Part shown: positions 34,350 through 44,522 of the stretch, piece by piece | How positions within the stretch are numbered: position 1 is the first letter of the stretch | Layout: every line of letters starts with the position of its first letter | NCBI RefSeq assembly: GCF_900107285.1 | Contig: NZ_FNPK01000004.1 | Coordinates: forward strand, 124,001-188,000 | Length of the DNA stretch: 64,000 nucleotides | Direction: 5' to 3' | Source: Acinetobacter kyonggiensis | GTDB lineage: Bacteria; Pseudomonadota; Gammaproteobacteria; Pseudomonadales; Moraxellaceae | The notes under the pieces: generated by a model | The model's database searches: none | What the model saw: only the letters and a program-made list of their open reading frames with translations | What the model was told of the DNA's origin: nothing | Made by a program: the position numbers and the translations under genes

Positions 34350-36755
34350 CTACTGTTTTTTTCTTCGAACTCTATGCAAGCCAAGACCCATTAAACCTAA
34401 AATACTATAGATGCCAATACTGCCACCCCCTCCACCAGAAGCGGTAGAACTGGTATTTTTTGCGGTATTCTTCAAATAAATTGTTGCTTGGTTTGAAATT
34501 AAGCCTTCTGCATCATAAATATTATAATTCAGCTCATAATCAAATGGACTAAAATTGTTCTTTGCTTGCATATGCAACTGACCACCATAACAGGTAAAAC
34601 GGATGTCATTACCAGGACAGGGGCCAGTATGGTCGGCAGTCACAATTAAACCAGCAGGAATGGTTTCAAGTCGGATTGGCAACTCCACACCAGCTGCATT
34701 TTTATAAAATGCACCTTTATAAGGAGCATTCAACTTTGTCGTAGGTCCATCACCATCATCACTATCATTTTCCAACGGATTAATACTCAATACCGAGTTT
34801 GAACTTGGGGTAATTGAGTATTCATCCGACTTGGCAATTGGTGCAATATTCTTAAATTGTGCTTTTAAAACACCTGTCGATTCCAAACCTGCGACTTGCT
34901 TAGAGCGAATCGTATAGGAACAATAAGAAGCACCTGTTAAATCTGCCAATTTACCATCTATGCGATAAAGCATAATTCGCTTCAAATCACTATTCCAAAC
35001 ACACTTAAAGTTTGGATCAGGATCACCCACAAACTCAACTACACCATTTTTTTCAACCAACTCACCACGTTCTTGCGTGATAATATTATAATTATCAACA
35101 TTTAATGCTTTCGGTTGCATCGCACCATTACTATTTAGCACTTCTTCATCATTCGGCAATGCAAATGCAAATGGATCGACATAAATCGCACGATATTGTT
35201 GATATTCAGTGGTATATTTCAATAAGTCTTCAAATATTTTTAAGTCTTCTGTATCTTGAATTAAGTAGTCCTTACGATTAGGGTCTTTAATATCCACCTT
35301 AATTGTATCAATCAATCCTTTATATTTATCAATTCGTTGTACATATGAATCATTAAATAAATCGGTAATATCTGCCGCAGTTAAACGCATCAATTCAACT
35401 GAACCAATGTCACAAATATTTTTCATGGTTGGATTCAACATCAGCGTACCATCAGTAACTCGTTGTATGCCTCGTTGATCCGTTTTACTACACTCACCCT
35501 TATTTACATTGACTAAATCCAATTCATTTTGATTGTTTTTTGGATAGTACAAAGGTAAAAATAAGTTATATTCTGAAGCTTCTTGATAAGGTGACAAGAC
35601 AGTGAATATATTCGTCGCACCTAAATTTAAATTGGTATTAGAATCATTCGTTCCAGCATTTGACGCTGTCGGTAAATCACATACCCCTTCTGAACTAAAA
35701 GCATTTTGACTCGCATTAATAGTCCGTTTTGTGTCTGTTAAATCGCCATTATTTAAAGCATAGCGACAAGATTTCCCCTTATTAAACGCTAGAAGATTAA
35801 ACCTTAAGTTAATTGCACCATTATCATCATAATAAAAAGTACTATAAGCATCATTTTCCACAATCGTATTGCTTATTGCAGTGAATCCATAATTCGAGCT
35901 TAAAAAATGATTATCACCTACCGCCCGAATAATACTGCCCTTTGCACTGTCGACTTGGTTCTTTGCAATTGTGCTTGCGATGAGGTTTAAATTTGGATTA
36001 CCACATAGCTCAATCATACTTAGACTGCTTGCTGATCGATTTTTCACAATACTACTGTTACTAATATTAATAACAGCTTTCGTACCTTTCAAATTGGCCT
36101 CACAGTCCATAGCTAAAACGCTACCTTGTTTGGCTTTATTGCCCTGTATAAGCACTTGAGATAGATTAATTTCCTTGCCTTCATTATGCGCAACAAAATA
36201 AATGGCTCCGCCTTCTTGCGTGGATTCAGAATTTAAAATTGCGCTATTCACCATATTTAATGATGCACCAACAAATAGTGCACCACCAAATTTTTCAGAA
36301 TAACCATTTTTTAAGATCAGGTTAGTCAGATTAAGATTTGTATTGGTATCTGAAGTATTAAAAATACGTGAAGTATTATTTGCATTAATACTTGTTTTTA
36401 AAGCTTTAAGGGCTGGATAGCTATGCGTCAAAGCATTTTTGGTTGAATGATCTGCTGGGGATTTACCATAAATAAAAATGTCCGATTCTGGCTTTAACTC
36501 ACTTTTTAAAATATATTCACCCGCTTCAAGCTGAATGATATCTTTTTGACCATTACTCGTATTACCTGCGTTACAACCACCGTGTGATTTATTATCTTTA
36601 GCCGTTTGTATTGCCTCTCTCAACGAGCAATTGTTTAAATTACCACCATTTTCATCGACAAAAGTATTGACATAAATTGTGCTATCTTCTGCTGCCATTA
36701 ATGACATTGCAGACAATATCATGCTACAGAGAAATCCTTTTTTATAATTTTTCAT
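34350..36755 (-). CDS. rbtA: CSLREA-domain protein with GlyGly-CTERM anchor (rhombotarget A-like)
   Basis: The 801-residue protein has a signal peptide ending near SLMA-AE, the N-terminal CSLREAIQTA motif near residue 43, and a right-handed beta-helix-like middle with repeated NLTNLILKNG and NSAILNSES-type turns. A later all-beta region follows (about 560-760), then a C-terminal sorting tail with glycines (TASGGGGGS), a hydrophobic stretch (IGIYSILGLMGLGL) and basic end (HRVRRKKQ). In other bacteria GlyGly-CTERM tails are cut by rhombosortase, a rhomboid-like protease, for surface delivery after type II secretion. The CSLREA plus GlyGly-CTERM combination is the rhombotarget A type. No rhombosortase gene is visible here. 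Confidence 0.8.
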   Translation of the reverse strand: MKNYKKGFLCSMILSAMSLMAAEDSTIYVNTFVDENGGNLNNCSLREAIQTAKDNKSHGGCNAGNTSNGQKDIIQLEAGEYILKSELKPESDIFIYGKSPADHSTKNALTHSYPALKALKTSINANNTSRIFNTSDTNTNLNLTNLILKNGYSEKFGGALFVGASLNMVNSAILNSESTQEGGAIYFVAHNEGKEINLSQVLIQGNKAKQGSVLAMDCEANLKGTKAVINISNSSIVKNRSASSLSMIELCGNPNLNLIASTIAKNQVDSAKGSIIRAVGDNHFLSSNYGFTAISNTIVENDAYSTFYYDDNGAINLRFNLLAFNKGKSCRYALNNGDLTDTKRTINASQNAFSSEGVCDLPTASNAGTNDSNTNLNLGATNIFTVLSPYQEASEYNLFLPLYYPKNNQNELDLVNVNKGECSKTDQRGIQRVTDGTLMLNPTMKNICDIGSVELMRLTAADITDLFNDSYVQRIDKYKGLIDTIKVDIKDPNRKDYLIQDTEDLKIFEDLLKYTTEYQQYRAIYVDPFAFALPNDEEVLNSNGAMQPKALNVDNYNIITQERGELVEKNGVVEFVGDPDPNFKCVWNSDLKRIMLYRIDGKLADLTGASYCSYTIRSKQVAGLESTGVLKAQFKNIAPIAKSDEYSITPSSNSVLSINPLENDSDDGDGPTTKLNAPYKGAFYKNAAGVELPIRLETIPAGLIVTADHTGPCPGNDIRFTCYGGQLHMQAKNNFSPFDYELNYNIYDAEGLISNQATIYLKNTAKNTSSTASGGGGGSIGIYSILGLMGLGLHRVRRKKQ

Positions 36756-36758
36756 CGG

Positions 36759-38597
36759 TCATCCTTGCTTATTTTTATATCGGCGCAGTCCAACAAGACC
36801 TAATATTGTAAATAGACTGAAGAATCCAAATGACCCACCTGATGTACTCACTTTGCTGCTTTCCATATCATTTTTGGGTTGCTGTACAATTTGTACATTA
36901 ATCTCAAGATATGGATTAGTTTTATGAAAACGAGTGGTTGACGTCACTAAACGAATCTTAAAAATATCTGCGCCCGCCCACGAACCTTGGGGGGTATAAA
37001 CCAAATTTCCTGCTTCATCAATGGTAAGCTTACCTTTTGATGGTGTCTTGACTTGTATCACTTGCATACAGCCAGCCTGCCATGACTCACCGAATGCTTT
37101 TTCATCTAATTTATCTTTTAGTGCTTCACATTCTTCTTTCGGAATTAAATCACTATCACCGAGTTTGTCGGCAATATTTATTTTGGCAACATCACCAAGA
37201 ATTAAATCCTGACCAACTAGACTCGTATTCGGCACAATAATTTCGATTGCCCCACGGTCACAGGTATGCTGATCGTCATCTCGGATATTGTCACGTTGAT
37301 CTGACGTTTCGCAAGCCACGATTTTTGCAGTTGAATCAAGCTGTAATTTACCTTTGTTAATAATTAAGCTTTCAAATAAGGTTTTATAACTCATCAATAT
37401 TCGTGGTCGGAAATATCCTAAAAAAGCAGTATCCGATTGAACATAAGGACACAACAGCGCATTTGGATCTTCAGTTAAAGTCTTACATTTCCCTTCTAAA
37501 TCATTGCCAGCAATAAGCTCAGTCCCTTGCCAAATATTATTTGGGAAGTTTCCATCACCAGATGTGCAACTATTTACGACAAGGTTGTTTTGTAGAAAAC
37601 TTTTATCATCTGCCTTAAAATAACAATTGTTATCTTCTGTCATTGGATATGGATTACCCAACACAATACTGTTAGCAAGATATGCTTTTTTTAAGGGCGC
37701 ATTAAATTGAATACCCGCTGAATTCCCAACCACTGTAAGATTATTTAAACCAATGCCATCGCGGACATTAATGATAAAACCTTTGTTTTTATAAAAAGTA
37801 CTATTGACGATTTTATGGGTCATTAAAGGAAAAACAGCAATTGCAGCATCATCTAAAGATGCAGCAGAATATATATTTGCCCCTCTTACTACTGTCGTCT
37901 CATTTTCACGAAAAACTGAATTTGATATTCTAAATTGTGGAACCTGACTATAAAGAATAGCCCCTTCAGCTGCTGTGTTCTTTTCAAATAAACTGTACTT
38001 AATATTTACAAAACTGCGTTCTTTAGCATCTTGCCCCACAGGCACAGCAAAGTTATAAATCGCTCCACCTTGTCTTGCGCTACCACCCGATAATTTTACA
38101 TATTCTAAAGTCAGAAATTCATTGTTATAAATCAGTCCACCTTGGTCGGCACACACAGACTGATTACAACCTTGAAGTGTCACTTCAGTCATTTTTATGC
38201 TGATGAGTTCTTTTTTTGTATCATCGATAACGAAAATATTGTCCTTACCCAACATTTTTATCATGGCATTATTAATGCCAGCAGCAGGCTTATCAAAACC
38301 TGTTGTATCGTTATAAAGTGTCCTTAAATTGAGCTGTGCTGAAATTTTAATGTGTGTGTTTAATTTATAGGTTAATTTACTCTCTAATAATATGCTGGAG
38401 TCCGTGTCTTTTATACGCCCCACGCAACCCTGATAACCACTATCCACAAAGTCTTTATTGACATATTCAATGGCTTCACGAAGAGAACACTCCGTGTCAT
38501 CTTTAGAAACATCCTCAATTGTAGTAACTTTAATTTCGCCGCTATAAGCATGTCCTGCAACGCATAACATGCCTATGCCTATGCTCCGTTTGAGCAT
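36759..38597 (-). CDS. Second CSLREA-domain protein with a GlyGly-CTERM-like tail
   Basis: The 612-residue protein has a signal peptide (MLKRSIGIGMLCVAGHAYS), the CSLREAIEYV motif near residue 38, beta-helix-like repeats in the middle and a short tail (STSGGSFGFFSLFTILGLVGL, then RRYKNKQG) similar in design to the next gene's product, with fewer glycines. It ends three bases before the start of the rhombotarget A-like gene, so both are in one operon and probably arose by duplication. Its role is unknown; the architecture suggests an exported, surface-displayed protein. Confidence 0.78.
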   Translation of the reverse strand: MLKRSIGIGMLCVAGHAYSGEIKVTTIEDVSKDDTECSLREAIEYVNKDFVDSGYQGCVGRIKDTDSSILLESKLTYKLNTHIKISAQLNLRTLYNDTTGFDKPAAGINNAMIKMLGKDNIFVIDDTKKELISIKMTEVTLQGCNQSVCADQGGLIYNNEFLTLEYVKLSGGSARQGGAIYNFAVPVGQDAKERSFVNIKYSLFEKNTAAEGAILYSQVPQFRISNSVFRENETTVVRGANIYSAASLDDAAIAVFPLMTHKIVNSTFYKNKGFIINVRDGIGLNNLTVVGNSAGIQFNAPLKKAYLANSIVLGNPYPMTEDNNCYFKADDKSFLQNNLVVNSCTSGDGNFPNNIWQGTELIAGNDLEGKCKTLTEDPNALLCPYVQSDTAFLGYFRPRILMSYKTLFESLIINKGKLQLDSTAKIVACETSDQRDNIRDDDQHTCDRGAIEIIVPNTSLVGQDLILGDVAKINIADKLGDSDLIPKEECEALKDKLDEKAFGESWQAGCMQVIQVKTPSKGKLTIDEAGNLVYTPQGSWAGADIFKIRLVTSTTRFHKTNPYLEINVQIVQQPKNDMESSKVSTSGGSFGFFSLFTILGLVGLRRYKNKQG

Positions 38598-38715
38598 ATC
38601 TTTCTCCTTGTGTTCTTTATATATTTTTATTCTTTAGTTGCAAATTCCCTGCAACATCGAACTATTTTGCTGTACTTTGTCACAGCTTTAATAATTTCTC
38701 AAGATTTTTTATTGT

Positions 38716-39420
38716 TTACCGATATTCATCAATTAAGGCATAAATTTGTCTTAAATTCGCATGACTAATTTTAATTTTTTCGCCCTTTAACAACTGAATC
38801 AATTGCTCTAAGGTTTGTAATAAAACAGAGGTTTGATGCGGTCCTTGCATAAGTAAATAGTCTATAACTTGTTGATCAATATGAATGCCACGACGTGTTA
38901 ATACCGATGTTACGAGCGCATAGCGATCTGCATATAAACTGCCCGTTGGCACTTTCACACTGACTGCTTGGGTTAAACGTGATTGTAAATCTGGAAGTTC
39001 CAGTTTTAATTCTATAGGTGCTATACGGGAAGAGAAAACCAACTGCCCTCCACCCTCATTATTATAATTAATTAAATGAAAAACTGCTTTTTGCCAATGT
39101 GGAACGCCACTAATCGCTTCAATGTCATCCAATGCAACAAGGTCATAGCGGTCTAAGGATGTGATCGCCTCAGTTGGTGCATCAAGCAATTCAAGTAATG
39201 AAACTTGAATTGCAGATTTACCAACATCTAAATAAGAATCACAAATAGCAGAAAGTAAGTGGCTTTTACCCGAACCCGCACCACCATAGACATAAAAACG
39301 ATTCATTAAACCTGCATGTAGCTGTCGAACTGCATCAATAACATGCCCCCAACTTGGACCCGAAAAATCACTGATTCGAGCATCGAGTTGAGGTTCTATA
39401 TCTAGCTGCAGTTGACGCAT
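38716..39420 (-). CDS. hda: DnaA regulatory inactivator Hda-like protein
   Basis: The 234-residue AAA+ protein resembles the central domain of DnaA, with Walker A GGAGSGKSH near residues 46-54 and Walker B LVALDDIE. The N-terminus RQLQLDIEP fits a sliding-clamp-binding motif, as in Hda, which promotes ATP hydrolysis on DnaA to block re-initiation. It lies 15 bases after the AI-2E-family gene in the same direction, an arrangement common in gamma-proteobacteria. Confidence 0.88.
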   Translation of the reverse strand: MRQLQLDIEPQLDARISDFSGPSWGHVIDAVRQLHAGLMNRFYVYGGAGSGKSHLLSAICDSYLDVGKSAIQVSLLELLDAPTEAITSLDRYDLVALDDIEAISGVPHWQKAVFHLINYNNEGGGQLVFSSRIAPIELKLELPDLQSRLTQAVSVKVPTGSLYADRYALVTSVLTRRGIHIDQQVIDYLLMQGPHQTSVLLQTLEQLIQLLKGEKIKISHANLRQIYALIDEYR

Positions 39421-39435
39421 ATATGTGTTTTGACC

Positions 39436-40656
39436 TTAGGGTTCTTTATTGTCTAATGGTTCAATCTTACTCGATTTTTCAGCACCTTGCTGATTTTTTA
39501 GTGCCTCAGATTGAATTTCAATATCTAGCTCTATTTGTCCAGTTTGCATACTCATTGCACCTGATGAAGAACGCTGTATAACCACAGCGGATAAGTCATA
39601 CAATCGGCTTTTTTCATACGACTCACGTGCATGTCTAAGTAAAACCACAATCACAGCTGCAACAGGTAAGGCAATCAACATCCCTAGGAAACCTGCAAGT
39701 TGTGCCCCTGCTAACACTGCAAAAACCACGGCAACGGGTGATAAACCAATTTTATCGCCCAACAGGAAAGGTTGAAGAATATAACCTTCAATGGCTTGTC
39801 CAATCATAAAAACAATAATCACCAGTGCCAAATGTGTCCAATCAATTCCGAACTGAAAAAGCGTTGCAATCACTGCGGCAATAATACCTACCCCAAAACC
39901 GAGATAAGGAATAATACTGGCCAAGCCTGCAACCATCCCAATAATCAAGCCGACCTCTAAACCAATCAATTGTAAACCAACAGCATAAACCACACCTAAC
40001 AGGAACATCACTAAAAATTGCCCCTTCACAAATGCGCCCAGTACATTATGACATTCGCCCACAATACCTAAGGTGATTTTTTCATAATGACGAGGAATCA
40101 GGCGACGTAAACTATCCAGCATACGATCCCAATCCAGCAAAAAATAAAAGGCAATAATCGGAATTAAAACAACAACACCGCCAATTTGAATAAAGTTTAA
40201 GCCCGATTGTGCAACACGCAACACCACACTCTGAATACTATCGGCACTATAATTGGTCTGAATATATTCCATAACAACTTTGGAGATCTGCTCAGTATCA
40301 ATTTCCATTGCTTCAACATTAAAAGTCTGCGATACCCACGGTAAAAAGGTGTAATTCAACCAATGAATACCTGCGGGAATACTGTCTCGTGCATAGATTA
40401 GCTGTTGCCAAACCAATGGAACAACATACCAAATTGCCAAAGTAACAATGACACCAATACCGATAAAAACAATGCCAATAGATAACCAGCGCGGCAAACC
40501 TATTCTATGAAGTTTATCCACCAATGGACTAAATAAATAAGCAACTAAAAATGCGGCTATAAAAGGCAGTACCACAGGCTTAAGCAAATACAAAACCCAA
40601 AGGATGAGTGCAATCCCTGAGAGTATAAAAATACGACGTAAGGTGCGATCAACCAT
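39436..40656 (-). CDS. AI-2E family (PerM-like) membrane transporter
   Basis: The 406-residue protein has about eight hydrophobic segments, beginning with IFILSGIALILWVLYLLKPVVLPFIAAFLVAYLFSPLVDKL and including VVLIPIIAFYFLLDWDRML and GLASIIPYLGFGVGIIAAVIATL. It ends with a soluble C-terminal tail. The family exports autoinducer-2 or acts as a permease or antiporter of unclear substrate; no substrate is assigned. It is divergent from purM and co-directional with hda. Confidence 0.88.
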   Translation of the reverse strand: MVDRTLRRIFILSGIALILWVLYLLKPVVLPFIAAFLVAYLFSPLVDKLHRIGLPRWLSIGIVFIGIGVIVTLAIWYVVPLVWQQLIYARDSIPAGIHWLNYTFLPWVSQTFNVEAMEIDTEQISKVVMEYIQTNYSADSIQSVVLRVAQSGLNFIQIGGVVVLIPIIAFYFLLDWDRMLDSLRRLIPRHYEKITLGIVGECHNVLGAFVKGQFLVMFLLGVVYAVGLQLIGLEVGLIIGMVAGLASIIPYLGFGVGIIAAVIATLFQFGIDWTHLALVIIVFMIGQAIEGYILQPFLLGDKIGLSPVAVVFAVLAGAQLAGFLGMLIALPVAAVIVVLLRHARESYEKSRLYDLSAVVIQRSSSGAMSMQTGQIELDIEIQSEALKNQQGAEKSSKIEPLDNKEP

Positions 40657-40758
40657 AGATTCGAGCCTTTTTTAGGTTTATTCGTTATAGAAAGTAAAAT
40701 ATTTGAATAAAGATAGCATTTTGGTGCATAAATAACATAAGAGTTTCGTATATTCGGG

Positions 40759-40764
40759 TATAAT
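40759..40764 (+). promoter_or_regulatory. Candidate -10 element of the purM promoter
   Basis: TATAAT lies 27 bases before the purM start, followed by GC-rich sequence and a GCGGAGAC ribosome-binding site. A -35 element is not obvious. The position fits a short leader. Confidence 0.4.
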
Positions 40765-40790
40765 CGCGGCGCGAATGCGGAGACTTCAAT

Positions 40791-41858
40791 ATGAGCAACT
40801 CAACTTCCCCAAACACTGGTTTAAGCTATAAAGATGCGGGTGTCGACATTGAAGCGGGAGACGCACTAGTCGACCGAATCAAATCAGTCGCTAAGCGCAC
40901 TGCACGTCCTGAAGTTATGGGCGGATTAGGCGGCTTCGGCGCTCTTTGTAAAATCCCTAAAGGTTATGAAGAACCTGTTCTCGTATCTGGCACAGATGGT
41001 GTTGGTACAAAATTACGTTTAGCACTCAATTTGAACCGTCATGACACTATTGGTCAAGACTTGGTTGCAATGTGCGTAAACGACCTTCTGGTCTGTGGTG
41101 CTGAACCATTATTCTTCCTTGACTACTATGCGACGGGTCACTTAAATGTCGATGTTGCTGCCAATGTAGTAACAGGTATTGGTGCTGGTTGTGAACTTGC
41201 AGGCTGTGCATTGGTTGGCGGTGAAACTGCTGAAATGCCAGGCATGTATGAAGGTGAAGATTATGACCTTGCAGGTTTCTGTGTAGGCGTAGTTGAGCAA
41301 AGCAAAATTATTGATGGTAGCAAAGTAAAATCTGGTGATGTATTGATTGGTGTCGCGTCAAGCGGTGCACACTCAAACGGTTACTCTTTACTGCGTAAAA
41401 TTTTAGATGTGAAAAACGTCGATTTAAACCAAATCGTAGATGGTCGCTCACTTGCAGATGTGGCAATGGAACCAACACGTATTTACGTTAAATCATTACT
41501 TCAACTGTGCAAAGAAGTTGATGTTCATGCAATGGCACACATTACAGGTGGCGGTTTACCAGGTAACTTACCTCGTGTACTTCCAAATGGCGCTCAAGCG
41601 ATTGTTAATGAATCTTCATGGGAATGGCCAGAACTGTTCAAACTTCTTCAACGTGAAGGCGGTGTTGAACAGCACGAAATGTATCGCACATTTAACTGTG
41701 GTGTAGGTATGGTAATTGCAGTTGATGCAGCAGATGCTGATAAAACGGTTGAATTATTGACCAGCCTTGGCGAAAAAGCATGGAATATGGGTCACATTGT
41801 CGACAATGCTGAATCTGTTGCCGGTGCTGATGAAAAGATTCGCGTAATCTTTGCATGA
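40791..41858 (+). CDS. purM: Phosphoribosylformylglycinamidine cyclo-ligase
   Basis: PurM (AIR synthetase) closes the imidazole ring in purine synthesis using ATP. The 355-residue protein has the N-terminal [20 protein letters not shown], the GTDGVGTKL and [20 protein letters not shown] motifs, [11 protein letters not shown] and the C-terminal [16 protein letters not shown]. Its stop lies ten bases before purN. Confidence 0.98.
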   Translation: MSNSTSPNTGLSYKDAGVDIEAGDALVDRIKSVAKRTARPEVMGGLGGFGALCKIPKGYEEPVLVSGTDGVGTKLRLALNLNRHDTIGQDLVAMCVNDLLVCGAEPLFFLDYYATGHLNVDVAANVVTGIGAGCELAGCALVGGETAEMPGMYEGEDYDLAGFCVGVVEQSKIIDGSKVKSGDVLIGVASSGAHSNGYSLLRKILDVKNVDLNQIVDGRSLADVAMEPTRIYVKSLLQLCKEVDVHAMAHITGGGLPGNLPRVLPNGAQAIVNESSWEWPELFKLLQREGGVEQHEMYRTFNCGVGMVIAVDAADADKTVELLTSLGEKAWNMGHIVDNAESVAGADEKIRVIFA

Positions 41859-41868
41859 TGTGTTTCGC

Positions 41869-42498
41869 ATGATCAAAATTGCTGTCCTTGTTTCAGGCAG
41901 TGGAAGTAACTTACAAGCGTTGATAGATGCCAATCTATCGGGGCAAATTGTCGGGGTCATTTCCAACAAGCCTGAAGCCTATGCTTTAGAACGTGCTCAA
42001 AAAGCAGGTATTGCCACTGCGGTAATTGAACATAAACAATATCCCAACCGTGAAGCATTTGATGATGTGATGCATCAACAATTGCTCGCTTGGGATGTTG
42101 ATTTAGTGGTTCTGGCCGGCTTTATGCGTATTTTAAGTGCTCAATTTGTGCAAGCATGGGAAGGGAAAATGGTCAATATCCACCCTTCTCTATTGCCCAA
42201 CTATAAAGGTATGCATACGCACAAACGCGTACTGAATACGGGCGATGTCTTCCACGGTTGTACTGTTCACTATGTAACGGCAGAACTGGATGCAGGTCAA
42301 GCTTTAGCGCAAGGTGTACTGAAAGTGAATGTGCATGATAATGCCGATTCACTGGCAAGCCGAGTACATGTGCTTGAACATGTCATTTACCCGCAAGTGG
42401 TGGAATGGATTTGTACAGGTGCAATTCAACATACTGAAAAGGCTGTTTTGTATCGTGGTCAAGTTATGCTTGAACCTGTGCAATTTGCCAAGTTCTAA
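41869..42498 (+). CDS. purN: Phosphoribosylglycinamide formyltransferase
   Basis: PurN transfers a formyl group from 10-formyltetrahydrofolate to GAR. The 209-residue protein begins MIKIAVLVSGSGSNLQALID and has the catalytic region LAGFMRIL ... NIHPSLLPNYKGMHTHKRVL followed by GCTVHYVTAELDAG. The ATG at 41869 is preferred because it matches the family start; an upstream frame start at 41851 would overlap purM. Confidence 0.97.
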   Translation: MIKIAVLVSGSGSNLQALIDANLSGQIVGVISNKPEAYALERAQKAGIATAVIEHKQYPNREAFDDVMHQQLLAWDVDLVVLAGFMRILSAQFVQAWEGKMVNIHPSLLPNYKGMHTHKRVLNTGDVFHGCTVHYVTAELDAGQALAQGVLKVNVHDNADSLASRVHVLEHVIYPQVVEWICTGAIQHTEKAVLYRGQVMLEPVQFAKF

Positions 42499-42512
42499 CA
42501 AATTTAAAGATT

Positions 42513-42542
42513 AAAAAAACGCATCCTCGGATGCGTTTTTTT
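42513..42542. terminator. Bidirectional terminator after purN
   Basis: AAAAAACGCATCC-TC-GGATGCGTTTTTT is a strong hairpin between purN and the convergent hydrolase gene. Confidence 0.88.
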
Positions 42543-42567
42543 ATTGATATTAATATGCATATAGCAA

Positions 42568-43371
42568 TTATTTGGCTTGTTGCCGAATCAACTGCTTAAT
42601 CAATTTTACAACTTCAACGGGATGCTCCAATGGGAACATATGACTACCTGCGGTAATGCTAAAAGGCACCCCAAATTTCTTTTGTACCATCTGTGGAAAA
42701 CGACGCGGTAAAAATGGACTTTGTTCTGCAACCAGAATATGGATTGGCAGATGAATTTTTTTCTGAGGTAACCACCACAATGATGGATTGGTTCTAAAAA
42801 CCTTCACTTCATCCATTTTTGGAATGGTAAGCTCAACCCCACCACGAACTTTGTCTTCGGTTAAAGCATAGTCGATATAGGCTTGAAAACAGTCGGCATC
42901 AAAGTCTTTATAAAAACCTTTCGGGCGCAGCAATTCCGCTGCTTGTTCACGACTATCCCAATGATCACGACGACGCAATGACAATGCCGCAGGTGACATC
43001 CGATCCACCGCTTTGAGCTTCAACAGTTTAGCAACATGCAATGCAAAACCGTCTTTACCCATAATCATCGGTGGATCAAGCATAATCACTTGCTCAAACA
43101 ACTCAGGTCGTTTCAATGCTGCTTGAAAGGTCAGCACTGAACCTAAAGAGTGACCTAAACCAATGACAGGTCTACCCTTCGCTTGACGGACAATACTGTC
43201 AATCACTTGATTGGTTAGGCTTTCCCAATGATTGTCAATCGGATAACGCTTATCTGTTCCAAGCAGTGGCACATAAATAACCTCATATTCATCTTCCAGT
43301 AAATCAAATAGCTTTTGATAAACTTGAGATGGCACGCCATTGGCGTGCGCAAAATGAATCAGTGGCTTCAT
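42568..43371 (-). CDS. Alpha/beta hydrolase
   Basis: The 267-residue protein has the nucleophile elbow GLGHSLGSVL near residue 74 and an N-terminal MKPLIHFAHANGVPSQVYQ typical of alpha/beta-hydrolase-fold enzymes; AGSHMFPLEHP near the end supplies a catalytic histidine. Substrate is unknown. It overlaps the upstream S49 peptidase gene by four bases (ATGA), so the two are translated from one mRNA. Confidence 0.85.
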   Translation of the reverse strand: MKPLIHFAHANGVPSQVYQKLFDLLEDEYEVIYVPLLGTDKRYPIDNHWESLTNQVIDSIVRQAKGRPVIGLGHSLGSVLTFQAALKRPELFEQVIMLDPPMIMGKDGFALHVAKLLKLKAVDRMSPAALSLRRRDHWDSREQAAELLRPKGFYKDFDADCFQAYIDYALTEDKVRGGVELTIPKMDEVKVFRTNPSLWWLPQKKIHLPIHILVAEQSPFLPRRFPQMVQKKFGVPFSITAGSHMFPLEHPVEVVKLIKQLIRQQAK

Positions 43372-44393
43372 TGTAATTTTGTCGTTTGTTCAGATTGGAC
43401 TTGCTGTGAAAGTGAGCTAGCAAAGCCCTGACCAATCGAACTTCCCATGCGTCCAAGTACCGAATCAAAAGGACTATATTCAATGGTATAATTCACAGCT
43501 TTATCAATTTTAAGTTCACGTTTCAGCGTATTTAAACTACCTGTACGATCTGCAATACCCAACTTCACTGCTTGATCACCTGTCCAAAACAAGCCTGAGA
43601 AGATTGCTGGATCTTGCGATTTCAACTTATTACCGCGACCTTGTTTAACTGCATTGATAAAATGATCATGCACATTATCCAGTACGCCCTGTACATGTGC
43701 TTTTTGTGCACCATCTACAGGCTGGGTCATTGAAAGTAATGCCTTGTTCTCACCAGAAGTCATGGTGCGGTCTTCAACACCTAGTTTTTGCATTAAACCC
43801 GTCACACCGTAGTTCGGCATAATGACACCAATCGATCCAACAAGACTGGATGGGTTAACAATAATTTCATCCGCAGCAGACGCAATATAATACGCTCCTG
43901 AAGCACCTGTATCACCAATTACGGCATACAGCTTTTTACCAGTATGAGCCTTTTTCAAATATTGAATTTCTTGCCAGATTTCATCAGATTGTACTGGTGA
44001 ACCACCTGGTGAGTTAATATTTAAAACCACCGCTTGGCTTTGTTTACTTTCAAAAGCTTTCTTTAATGCTTTTACCGTATCTGCACTATTCACGCTTTGT
44101 TTATCTGCAGCAATTGTTCCAATAATATCAACCACCGCAATATGCACAGTTGTGGTGGCTGTAGGATCGGTGGTTGATGTGCTACAACTTTTCCCCATTA
44201 ACACTAAAACAAAAAGGATATAAGCAAAAGTGAGACATTTAAAAAAGATTCCCCAACGACGTGCACGGCGCTGTTCTTCTACCGATGCTAAAACGGCTTT
44301 CTCTAAAATATGCCATTCTTTGCCAATTATATTTTGCGTATTATGTTGTGTATTCTGAATGTCATTTTCTGGTTTTGGCGGCCAATCGGACAT
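43368..44393 (-). CDS. S49-family signal-peptide-peptidase-like protease (SppA/SohB type)
   Basis: The 341-residue protein has a cytoplasmic N-terminus, one membrane segment near residues 50-65 (CLTFAYILFVLVLMG) and an S49 protease domain. This holds the nucleophile in GDTGASGAYYIASAADEI, the LVGSIGVIM segment and a lysine in TSGENKALLSM as the probable general base. It resembles the short half-length SppA/SohB form that cleaves leftover signal peptides or membrane proteins. A hydrolase gene overlaps its end. Confidence 0.85.
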   Translation of the reverse strand: MSDWPPKPENDIQNTQHNTQNIIGKEWHILEKAVLASVEEQRRARRWGIFFKCLTFAYILFVLVLMGKSCSTSTTDPTATTTVHIAVVDIIGTIAADKQSVNSADTVKALKKAFESKQSQAVVLNINSPGGSPVQSDEIWQEIQYLKKAHTGKKLYAVIGDTGASGAYYIASAADEIIVNPSSLVGSIGVIMPNYGVTGLMQKLGVEDRTMTSGENKALLSMTQPVDGAQKAHVQGVLDNVHDHFINAVKQGRGNKLKSQDPAIFSGLFWTGDQAVKLGIADRTGSLNTLKRELKIDKAVNYTIEYSPFDSVLGRMGSSIGQGFASSLSQQVQSEQTTKLQ

Positions 44394-44522
44394 GGAAAAT
44401 AATCCAATGATGAGTTAAATTGAACTCATTATATACACTGAATCATAGAAATCTGCCTAAACAATATATTTTCCCCTATAATATTTTTCTTTTTGACCCT
44501 TTTTCTACATTGACGATAGGCA

